Origin: Vicinamibacteria bacterium
Lineage (GTDB): Bacteria > Acidobacteriota > Vicinamibacteria > Vicinamibacterales > 2-12-FULL-66-21
DNA: 5,617 nucleotides
NCBI GenBank assembly: GCA_025937075.1
Contig: JAICSD010000310.1
Location: forward strand, 1 to 5,617
Reading direction: 5' to 3'
Shown here: piece by piece, positions 1 to 4,945 of the stretch
Numbering within the stretch: position 1 is the first letter of the stretch
Layout: every line of letters begins with the position of its first letter
Notes under the pieces: generated by a model
Told to the model about the DNA's origin: nothing
The model's input: only the letters and a program-made list of their open reading frames with translations
Databases searched by the model: none
Position numbers and translations under genes: made by a program

Positions 1-225
1 GACGGCGCGGCGCGGCATCGAAAGGGTCCAAATCAGGCGGCCCGGCGCGGGACCGGTGATGGCGCGAACGCCGTTACGATCGCTCAACGTGAACGTGTCC
101 GCGGGACGCGTCTCCGCGCGGTTCAATTCCCCGATGAGATCGACGATGCGGATGGGCGGCGCAGGTGAAGGTGTGCGGCACGCCGCGGCGAGCAGCAAGA
201 GGATGCAGAGGATTTGCCGCGGCAT
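1..225 (-). CDS. Lipoprotein N-terminus, function unknown (partial, runs off left edge)
   Basis: Reading the minus strand from ATG at 225-223 gives 75 uninterrupted codons to the window edge. The first 16 residues form a classic lipoprotein signal: short polar MPRQ, a hydrophobic core rich in Leu, then AAAC with the lipidation cysteine at residue 16, followed by a Pro/Ser-rich linker (RTPSPAPP). The export route and membrane anchoring follow from known lipobox behaviour. An in-frame stop (TAG at 273-271) lies upstream, and no ATG, GTG or TTG lies between it and 225, so this start is well constrained. The mature part begins IRIVDLIGELNRAE and later contains PGRLIWTLSMPRRAV. That resembles, from memory only, the start of large acidobacterial surface lipoproteins, some with sulfatase-like domains. 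The visible part has no catalytic motif, so the function is open. The gene is divergent from, and probably overlaps, the membrane-protein gene. No strong Shine-Dalgarno is seen; an AGGAAG (252-247) is too distant to be convincing. Confidence 0.8.
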   Translation of the reverse strand, partial: MPRQILCILLLLAAACRTPSPAPPIRIVDLIGELNRAETRPADTFTLSDRNGVRAITGPAPGRLIWTLSMPRRAV

Positions 226-1330
226 CGCGGTCGTGCTGGTCGGAATCTTCCTGGTGAGCGTCGCGAAATTCTACCATCGCGACACCGGCTTCACGTCGCT
301 GATCGCGTTCCCGGAGGGCAACGCAGACGAGGCGCCGGCGCTTCGGACGATTCCGCACGAAGTCGTCCCCGCGTGGGGGAGCTACGACGGACAGTTCTAC
401 GCGCAGCGCGCACTCGACCCGCTGGTGCGCGACCCGGCCGTCGATCGTGCGATGGACCTCGCGCCGTTTCGCGCGCGGCGGATCCTCTTCAGCTGGACGG
501 CGTGGATGCTGGGACTTGGCCGGCCATCGTGGATTCTCGACGCGTACGCGCTACAGAACGTCGCGAGCTGGATGCTGCTCGCGATCCTGCTCACGCGATG
601 GCTCCCTGTGCGATCGCCTCGCACCCTCGCGCTATGGGCCGCGTGCCTGTACTCGCACGGCCTCCTGTGGTCCGTCCGCTTCGCTCTGCTCGATGGTCCG
701 AGCCTCGTACTGACGCTCGTCGTGGTTCGGCTCGCCGAGCAGGGACGGCAGCTACTTTCGGCTGTCGTTGCAGGAGTGAACGGCCTGGGCCGTGAGACGA
801 ACGTGCTTGGTGTGCTCGCGCAGCCACTGCCGCGGTCCACGCGCGACTGGATCCGCGGCGGCGCGGCTGTGCTGCTCACGCTGCTGCCCCTGCTGATCTG
901 GGAGGACTATCTTCGATCGATCTATCGTTCGACCATCTTCGCCGGCGGCGATCAATTCGCCGTTCCCGGCGCTGCGTTCGTCGAGACGCTGCGCCGGACC
1001 ATCGTGGCGGTCCGAACGGCGGGCGTGTTCACGACGGCAGGCCTGCACCTCTGCATCGTCACGTCGCTGCCCGTGCAGGCGGCCTATCTGCTGTGGCGTG
1101 CGGCGGCGCGTAACCCGTGGTGGCGCATCGCGCTCGGCTACATCGCCCTCATGCTGGTGATCGATCGCGTGCTGTGGGATCCGGCAACGGGCGCAATCAC
1201 GCGCGTCATGCTGCCGTTGACCGTCGCGTTCAACGTGCTGCTCGCGCGCGAGCCACGGGCATCGCGATTTCTGCCGTGGTTCGTTGCCGGCAACCTGCAC
1301 GTCATCGCCTCATTGTGGGTGCTCTGGTAA
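203..1330 (+). CDS. Polytopic membrane protein, GT-C glycosyltransferase-like (function inferred)
   Basis: The product is about 375 residues with nine to ten hydrophobic segments. Approximate residues from the 203 start are 8-21, 121-133, 141-156, 167-178, 185-195, 221-233, 278-298, 307-320, 332-348 and 356-374. After the first helix a long loop carries SYDGQFYAQRALDP (Asp62), and later motifs are RFALLDGPS (Asp164) and GLGRETN (194-200). An acidic/aromatic motif in the first extracytoplasmic loop and an Arg-containing motif before a later helix recall PIG-V-like and other GT-C enzymes that use lipid-linked sugars. That comparison is inference; I do not recognise a named family. The frame is open upstream to an ATG at 56, but that extension is low-complexity and Arg/Ser-rich and lies antisense to the lipoprotein gene. 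ATG at 203 gives a short basic end (MQRICRG) directly before the first helix. AAGAGG lies immediately before it with no spacer, so GTG at 233 remains possible. The C-terminus is intact. Confidence 0.72.
   Translation: MQRICRGIAVVLVGIFLVSVAKFYHRDTGFTSLIAFPEGNADEAPALRTIPHEVVPAWGSYDGQFYAQRALDPLVRDPAVDRAMDLAPFRARRILFSWTAWMLGLGRPSWILDAYALQNVASWMLLAILLTRWLPVRSPRTLALWAACLYSHGLLWSVRFALLDGPSLVLTLVVVRLAEQGRQLLSAVVAGVNGLGRETNVLGVLAQPLPRSTRDWIRGGAAVLLTLLPLLIWEDYLRSIYRSTIFAGGDQFAVPGAAFVETLRRTIVAVRTAGVFTTAGLHLCIVTSLPVQAAYLLWRAAARNPWWRIALGYIALMLVIDRVLWDPATGAITRVMLPLTVAFNVLLAREPRASRFLPWFVAGNLHVIASLWVLW
268..273 (-). promoter_or_regulatory. Candidate -10 box (TAGAAT) for the minus-strand lipoprotein gene
   Basis: The minus strand reads TAGAAT at 273-268, about 42 bases before the lipoprotein ATG, and matches TATAAT at four of six positions. 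No good -35 hexamer is visible at the usual spacing. Similar boxes lie upstream of three other genes in this window, which raises its credibility. If real, the transcript would start near 261, inside the coding region of the opposing membrane-protein gene. Confidence 0.35.
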
Positions 1331-1331
1331 C

Positions 1332-1385
1332 GAACGCGGAACCGGGAACGCGGAACTGAACGCGGAACCAGGAACCCGGAACCGG
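1332..1385. repeat. Heptameric GAACnnn tandem repeat (8 units)
   Basis: GAAC recurs at 1332, 1339, 1346, 1353, 1358, 1365, 1372 and 1379. The step is seven bases except one five-base step between 1353 and 1358. The three variable bases are gcg, cgg, cag or ccg. The array begins two bases after the stop codon of the membrane-protein gene and ends at the following hairpin. It is noncoding in context. It could be a slippage-generated simple repeat, a protein-binding array, or part of a dispersed repeat family in this genome; one copy cannot decide. Confidence 0.8.
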
Positions 1386-1401
1386 GCGCGCGAAGCGCGC
1401 C
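1385..1401 (+). terminator. Perfect GC hairpin, possible terminator of the membrane-protein gene
   Basis: GGCGCGC (1385-1391), loop GAA, then GCGCGCC (1395-1401) form a perfect seven-pair stem, followed by only TT before G. It lies between the membrane-protein stop and the next promoter-like box, where a terminator would be expected. The U-tract is too short for a textbook intrinsic terminator, so a transcript-stabilising or pausing hairpin is also possible. Confidence 0.4.
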
Positions 1402-1407
1402 TTGCGC

Positions 1408-1413
1408 TAGCAT
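1408..1413 (+). promoter_or_regulatory. Candidate -10 box (TAGCAT) for the hydrolase-cyclophilin operon
   Basis: TAGCAT lies 31 bases before the preferred hydrolase start and just after the hairpin. A transcript starting near 1420 would have a leader of about 25 bases containing the AAAGGAG at 1428-1434. No recognisable -35 is present at 17-base spacing. The box overlaps the alternative upstream ATG at 1412, another reason not to use that ATG. Confidence 0.4.
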
Positions 1414-1427
1414 GTCCGCGTCACAAC

Positions 1428-1434
1428 AAAGGAG
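1428..1434 (+). promoter_or_regulatory. Shine-Dalgarno AAAGGAG that fixes the hydrolase start
   Basis: AAAGGAG matches the 16S anti-Shine-Dalgarno well and sits ten bases before ATG at 1445. It lies downstream of the in-frame ATG at 1412, so it supports 1445 over 1412 and makes the signal peptide begin correctly at MMIRVLL. Confidence 0.8.
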
Positions 1435-1444
1435 CCGTCCTCGA

Positions 1445-2272
1445 ATGATGATTCGCGTCCTCCTCGTCACTGTTCTCGCTGTTTCCGGAACGGCCGCATT
1501 GAGCTCCAGAGGCCAGGCCCGCGCCGGTCAGCAGCCGCAGCCGTCCGCGGCGGCGCCAGCGCCCGTCGAGTCCTGCCCGGAGCTGGCGACTGCGCTGGCG
1601 GGCCTCATGCGCAACGACCTGCGGCTGCGCGACTGGGCCCAGCTCGCACGCTACCGCGATCTCAACGGCGAGCTAGGCGCGCCCGCCGCAGGTGAAAAGC
1701 GCGTGGTATTCATGGGCGATTCGATCACGGATAACTGGCAACAGCAGGAGCGCTTCGGGACCTTTTTCGCGAACACGTCCTATGTCGACCGCGGGATCAG
1801 CGGCCAGACGACCCCGCAGATGCTGATTCGATTCAAGCCGGACGTCATCGACCTGAAGCCGAAGGTCGTGGTCATGCTGGCGGGGACCAACGACATTGCG
1901 GGAAACACCGGCCCGATGACGAACGAAGAGATCGAGGGGAATCTGGCATCGATGAGCGACCTCGCGAAGGCGCACGACATCCGCGTCGTGCTCGCGAGCG
2001 TGACACCGGTGAGCAACTATCACGTCACGTCATCGACGGACGTGCCGCAGACGACCAGGAGACCGATGGCGCGAATCCACGCGCTGAACGACTGGATCAA
2101 AGCGTACGCGGCGGAGCACGATTACGTCTACCTGGATTACTTCTCGGCGATGACGGATGACACCGGCCTGCTGCGCGCGGAGCTGAGCGCGGACGATTTG
2201 CATCCGAACGCGAAGGGCTACGCGATCATGGGCCCGCTCGCGGACGCGGCGATCGCGAAGGCGGTGAAATAG
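1445..2272 (+). CDS. Secreted SGNH/GDSL-family hydrolase (lipase/esterase-like)
   Basis: This 275-residue protein is predicted to hydrolyse an ester (acyl or acetyl group) outside the cytoplasm; the substrate cannot be read from the sequence. Residues 1-27 are a signal peptide (MMIRVLLVTVLAVSG core, likely AxA cleavage after ARA at 25-27), followed by a Gln/Pro/Ala linker to about 42. The SGNH blocks appear in order: VVFMGDSIT with nucleophile Ser93 (block I), RGISGQTT with Gly117 (block II), AGTND with oxyanion-hole Asn149 (block III), and DDLHPN with Asp250 and His253 (block V). All four signature residues are present, so it is probably active. The general resemblance is to lysophospholipase L1-type SGNH hydrolases. 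The start is set by a strong Shine-Dalgarno. The stop codon abuts the ATG of the next gene, so the two are co-translated. The region before block I (43-84) is Leu/Arg-rich and has no recognised domain. Confidence 0.92.
   Translation: MMIRVLLVTVLAVSGTAALSSRGQARAGQQPQPSAAAPAPVESCPELATALAGLMRNDLRLRDWAQLARYRDLNGELGAPAAGEKRVVFMGDSITDNWQQQERFGTFFANTSYVDRGISGQTTPQMLIRFKPDVIDLKPKVVVMLAGTNDIAGNTGPMTNEEIEGNLASMSDLAKAHDIRVVLASVTPVSNYHVTSSTDVPQTTRRPMARIHALNDWIKAYAAEHDYVYLDYFSAMTDDTGLLRAELSADDLHPNAKGYAIMGPLADAAIAKAVK
2258..2264 (+). promoter_or_regulatory. Internal Shine-Dalgarno (AAGGCGG) for the cyclophilin gene
   Basis: AAGGCGG within the last codons of the hydrolase gene lies eight bases before ATG at 2273. 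Together with the TAGATG junction it supports initiation at 2273 by coupled or re-initiating ribosomes. Confidence 0.45.
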
Positions 2273-3400
2273 ATGAAGACACTGACCGCGCTTGCGCTCC
2301 TCGCATCGCTTGGCGGATTGGCACAGACATCGCGCCGCTCTGCGCAGCAAGCGCCGTTCAAGACGTCATTGTCGGCCGCCCAGATGGCCGGCAAACAGGC
2401 GGTCATCGAGACCGCCGCCGGCACCGCCATCATCGATCTGCGCCCGGATCTCGCGCCGAACCATGTCGGGTACTTCATGAAGCTTGCTGGCGAGCACGCG
2501 TACGACGGTACGGTATTCCACCGGATCATCAGCGGCGGTATCGTCCAGGGAGGGGACCCGCTCTCGAAGGATCCGGCGAAGAAGACGCAATACGGGACCG
2601 GCGGTCTCGGCGTGCTCCAGGCGGAGCACAGCAGCGAGCCGTTCGCGCGCGGGACAGTGGCGGCGGTGATTCGGCCTGGCCAACCAGACAGCGCGGGCGC
2701 GCAGTTCTTCATCTGCGTCTCCGATCAACCTGCGCTGAACGGGCAGTACACGATCTTCGGACGCGTGAGCGAAGGACTCGACGTCCTGCAGAAGATCTCC
2801 GAAGCTCCCGCGGATGCGAAGGGCGCGCCAGTCGATCGCGTCGAGATCAGATCCGTCACAATCCGCGACGCGCCGCCGCCCGAGCCGCTCGCGTTCTCGA
2901 CGGAATCAATCGAGCAGCTGGCGAGTTACCAGGCCGTGCTCGAGACGTCGGCCGGCAGCGTGACGATCGCGTTCATGCCCGACAAAGCGCCCGAGCACGT
3001 GCGCAACTTCCTTCGCCTCGCGCAGGCGGGCGTGCTCGACGGGACGGCGTTCCATCGCGTCGTCCCTGGGTTCGTCGTGCAGGCGGGATATCTCGCCACG
3101 CGCGGACCGCTCACGGAGAAGCAGCAGACGCTCGTGCACCCGCTCGCGCCGGAATTCAACGACGTGAAGCACGTGAAGGGAATCGTCTCGATGGCGCACG
3201 GCGACGATCCAGGCAGCGCGACCTCGTCGTTCTTCATCGCCACGGGCGACGCGCCCTCACTCGACGGCAAGTACACGGCGTTCGGCCGTGTGGTGGACGG
3301 TATGGATGTGGTGGAGAAGATCGAGGCGGCGCCGGTGAACGGTGAAACGCCCGTCAGTCGGATCGATCTGGTCAGAGTCCGGCTGGAGCGGGAGAAGTGA
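2273..3400 (+). CDS. Secreted tandem-domain peptidyl-prolyl isomerase (two cyclophilin domains)
   Basis: The 375-residue protein should catalyse cis-trans isomerisation of X-Pro bonds in exported proteins. Residues 1-17 form a signal peptide (MKTLTALALLASLGGLA, possible cleavage before Gln18). There are two complete cyclophilin domains, about 43-197 and 221-372, joined by a Pro-rich linker (APPPEPLAF). Domain 1 has FHRIISGGIVQGGDP (catalytic Arg84) and GAQFFICVS (144-148 region). Domain 2 has FHRVVPGFVVQAG (Arg262) and SSFFIATG. Both end with the usual FGRV strand followed by a conserved Asp. Most bacterial cyclophilins are single domains of roughly 160-190 residues, so this is about twice the usual size. 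Domain 1 has Gly at the position of human CypA Phe60. Domain 2 keeps that Phe but has Ser for CypA Gln111. The gene starts directly at the hydrolase stop codon, so the hydrolase may be a client, or the pair may simply share expression. Confidence 0.93.
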   Translation: MKTLTALALLASLGGLAQTSRRSAQQAPFKTSLSAAQMAGKQAVIETAAGTAIIDLRPDLAPNHVGYFMKLAGEHAYDGTVFHRIISGGIVQGGDPLSKDPAKKTQYGTGGLGVLQAEHSSEPFARGTVAAVIRPGQPDSAGAQFFICVSDQPALNGQYTIFGRVSEGLDVLQKISEAPADAKGAPVDRVEIRSVTIRDAPPPEPLAFSTESIEQLASYQAVLETSAGSVTIAFMPDKAPEHVRNFLRLAQAGVLDGTAFHRVVPGFVVQAGYLATRGPLTEKQQTLVHPLAPEFNDVKHVKGIVSMAHGDDPGSATSSFFIATGDAPSLDGKYTAFGRVVDGMDVVEKIEAAPVNGETPVSRIDLVRVRLEREK

Positions 3401-3424
3401 GGAGCACCCCGCACCCGCGCACGC

Positions 3425-3434
3425 CCCACGTGGG
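3425..3434. promoter_or_regulatory. Perfect palindrome CCCACGTGGG abutting the NYN promoter
   Basis: A perfect 10-bp palindrome lies in the 80-bp gap before the NYN gene, and its last G is the first base of the following -10-like GATAAT. It would occupy the spacer between -35 and -10, a position suited to a repressor or activator. Palindromes of this length also occur by chance in GC-rich DNA, so the operator role is inference. Confidence 0.3.
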
Positions 3435-3439
3435 ATAAT
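3434..3439 (+). promoter_or_regulatory. Candidate -10 box (GATAAT) for the NYN gene
   Basis: GATAAT matches TATAAT at five of six positions and is preceded by GG. A transcript from about 3446 would have a leader of roughly 35 bases carrying GGAAGGGA (3461-3468). No -35 match is visible (the region is CA/GC-rich), so an extended -10 or activator-dependent promoter is possible. Confidence 0.45.
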
Positions 3440-3480
3440 CATCGGATGGCCAGAATGGCCGGAAGGGAATTCGGAAGAGT

Positions 3481-4908
3481 TTGGCAGACACACGGTTCAA
3501 AATTGCAGTATTCATCGACTTCGACAACATCGAGATCGGCGTCAAGAGCACGCTGAACGCCCAGTTCGACATCGGGGTCGTTCTGGAAGCGTTGAAAGAG
3601 CGCGGCGAGGTCGTTTCGAAGATCGCCTATGGTGACTGGACGCGCGCGGGCGACTACAGCCGCTCGCTGACGCAGCACGCAACCAAGCTGGTGCAGCGCA
3701 ATCTGACGCCGGGCGGCGACAAGAACGGCGCGGACATCAATCTGGCGCTCGACGCGCTGGAGATGGCCTTCACCCACCCGCACATCAACGCCTACGTCAT
3801 CGTCGGGGGCGACAGCGACTTCATCTCGCTCGTCGAGAAGCTCAAACAGTACGACAAGCAGGTGTTCATCGTCGGCGGGCGCGCGTTCACGAGCGTCGTG
3901 ATGCAGCGCAACTGTCACGAGTTCATCGCGTACGAGAACCTGACGGGCGGCCGGCGGCAGGAACGCGGCCGCGCGAGCGGGCCCGCGGCCCCGGCGTCGA
4001 GCATCGATCAGATCGTGCCGCTCGTGCGCCGCGCGCTGAAGCTGCTGAGCGACCGCGAAGTCTCGCCGCAGCTCGGGCTGCTGAAGAGCACGCTGCTGCA
4101 GCTCGATTCGACGTTCTCCGAGCGCACGTACGGCGCGAGCAGCTTCCGCGACTTCGCGCAGAAGCTCGCGTCGGCAGGCTACGTCACGCTGCGCGAGTCG
4201 GGGCGCAATGTTCTCGTCGAGCTGAGCGAAGATGGCCACGGCCAGCCGCGCCACGCGCCGCCGGAGCAGCCGCGCCACACGCCACCGGAGCAGGCGCGCA
4301 CGGCCGTCCAGGAGGAGCGCCCGGCCGCCGAGCCTCGAATGGCAGACGGGATCCGCGAGGTACGCCGTCTGTTCCAGGCGGCGCAGAATCCGCCGCGCTG
4401 GCCGATGTACGTGCGCCAGGTGAAGCAGTTCCTCCGCGGCGTCGATCCGACGTTCGACGAGCGCCGGTTCGGGTTCGCTGCGCTCAACGATCTGCTTCGC
4501 GCGTGCCAGCGCGAGGGGCTCTTCCGCGTGGAGCGCGATCGCCAGGGCGTCATGCGGTTCTTCCCGGGCAACGTGATGAAGCCGACCGAAACCGGGGCGG
4601 CGGTGCCTGCGGAGCCCGAGGTGATCGAGAGCGCAGGCGAGCCGCACGAGGAAGCGGCCGGGGAGGCACGTCAGCCGGAGATCGTGGACGGCGACGTCGT
4701 ACAGGAAGTGGAGACCGCGCCGATCATCGACGTCGAGGAACCGCCGGCCGAGACTGCGCAGGCGTCTGCTGAGAGCCCCGAGGAGACCGAGCCGCAGCCG
4801 CCGCGCCGGCGCCGCGGCGGGAAGACCGGTGGCCGCGCGCCGAAGGAAAAGAAGGCGGCAAAGCCACGCGGCCCGAGGCGGAAGGCGCCGGTGCCGGCGA
4901 ACGCCTGA
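3481..4908 (+). CDS. NYN-domain (LabA/DUF88-like) putative RNase with two OST-HTH/LOTUS-type modules
   Basis: This 475-residue cytoplasmic protein is predicted to bind and probably cleave RNA. Residues 7-155 are a NYN (PIN-like) domain with the expected acidic set: VFIDFDN (Asp13, Asp15, Asn16), NGADINLALD (Asp85) and VGGDSDF (Asp111, Asp113). Residues 174-249 look like an OST-HTH/LOTUS module and 290-363 like a second, diverged one. They share an aligned core: DSTFSERTYG (209-218) versus DPTFDERRFG (322-331). Between them is a Pro/Glu/Arg linker with a duplicated octapeptide. The tail is acidic and Pro-rich (about 366-440), then strongly basic (14 Lys/Arg in 441-475, PRRRRGG and KPRGPRRK), suiting nucleic-acid or ribosome contact. 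NYN plus OST-HTH fusions are known in bacteria and in eukaryotic MARF1-type proteins. The start is TTG: an in-frame TAA at 3436 and the absence of ATG or GTG before the domain leave no better choice. AAGGGA (3463-3468) is a weak, distant Shine-Dalgarno. The substrate is unknown. Confidence 0.88.
   Translation: MADTRFKIAVFIDFDNIEIGVKSTLNAQFDIGVVLEALKERGEVVSKIAYGDWTRAGDYSRSLTQHATKLVQRNLTPGGDKNGADINLALDALEMAFTHPHINAYVIVGGDSDFISLVEKLKQYDKQVFIVGGRAFTSVVMQRNCHEFIAYENLTGGRRQERGRASGPAAPASSIDQIVPLVRRALKLLSDREVSPQLGLLKSTLLQLDSTFSERTYGASSFRDFAQKLASAGYVTLRESGRNVLVELSEDGHGQPRHAPPEQPRHTPPEQARTAVQEERPAAEPRMADGIREVRRLFQAAQNPPRWPMYVRQVKQFLRGVDPTFDERRFGFAALNDLLRACQREGLFRVERDRQGVMRFFPGNVMKPTETGAAVPAEPEVIESAGEPHEEAAGEARQPEIVDGDVVQEVETAPIIDVEEPPAETAQASAESPEETEPQPPRRRRGGKTGGRAPKEKKAAKPRGPRRKAPVPANA
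4246..4293 (+). repeat. 24-bp in-frame tandem duplication in the NYN linker
   Basis: Units 4246-4269 and 4270-4293 differ at two bases (gcg/acg and ccg/cca). They encode PRHAPPEQ and PRHTPPEQ. The duplication lies in the disordered-looking linker between the two LOTUS-type modules and changes only spacer length. The high identity suggests a fairly recent slippage event or maintained repeat. Confidence 0.85.
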
Positions 4909-4926
4909 CGCGTTCCGGCACGTTTT
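4893..4926 (+). terminator. Possible intrinsic terminator of the NYN gene
   Basis: GCCGG (4893-4897), a two-base bulge, AACGC, loop CTGAC, then GCGTT and CCGGC (4910-4919) can form ten pairs, followed by ACGTTTT. The NYN stop codon TGA (4906-4908) lies in the loop. The T-run is only four bases and the stem is bulged, so efficiency would be modest, and read-through into dinB is plausible. Confidence 0.35.
4899..4915. promoter_or_regulatory. Inverted repeat GAACGC-N5-GCGTTC upstream of dinB (candidate operator)
   Basis: Perfect six-base arms flank a five-base spacer, ending 30 bases before the dinB ATG and 13 bases before the GAGAAT box, where it would cover the -35 region. GAAC/GTTC half-sites recall LexA boxes of Bacillus type (GAAC-N4-GTTC). 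Here GAAC and GTTC are nine bases apart, so it does not match that box. It also forms the inner stem of the terminator-like hairpin, which is a competing explanation. Confidence 0.3.
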
Positions 4927-4928
4927 GC

Positions 4929-4934
4929 GAGAAT
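4929..4934 (+). promoter_or_regulatory. Candidate -10 box (GAGAAT) for dinB, near-leaderless start
   Basis: GAGAAT lies 11 bases before the dinB ATG, preceded by TTTTGC. A start point about seven bases downstream would leave a leader of only about five bases. No Shine-Dalgarno is present in TAGCGGCGTCGT before the ATG, consistent with leaderless initiation or with coupling to upstream translation. Confidence 0.4.
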
Positions 4935-4945
4935 AGCGGCGTCGT

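Noticed and set aside
56..202. Upstream ATG extension of the membrane-protein gene (49 extra codons)
   Set aside because: The added residues are low-complexity and Arg/Ser-rich, and lie opposite the convincing lipoprotein coding sequence. Starting at 203 places a short basic end directly before the first helix.
1412..1444. Upstream ATG for the SGNH hydrolase
   Set aside because: The strong AAAGGAG lies downstream of it, it overlaps the -10-like TAGCAT, and it adds a polar stretch (MSASQQRSRPR) before a signal peptide that is complete without it.
2218..2728. Minus-strand open frames opposite the cyclophilin gene
   Set aside because: They are antisense shadows with no domains; the plus strand here encodes an unmistakable signal peptide and cyclophilin motifs.
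3446..3560. Small plus-strand open frame starting at ATG 3446 (MARMAGREFG...)
   Set aside because: It is in a different frame from the NYN gene, overlaps it, has no ribosome site before it and no recognisable content. It is unlikely to be a real leader peptide.
4899..4915. Canonical Bacillus-type LexA box
   Set aside because: The GAAC and GTTC half-sites are nine bases apart instead of four, so the site is reported only as a candidate operator, not as a LexA box.
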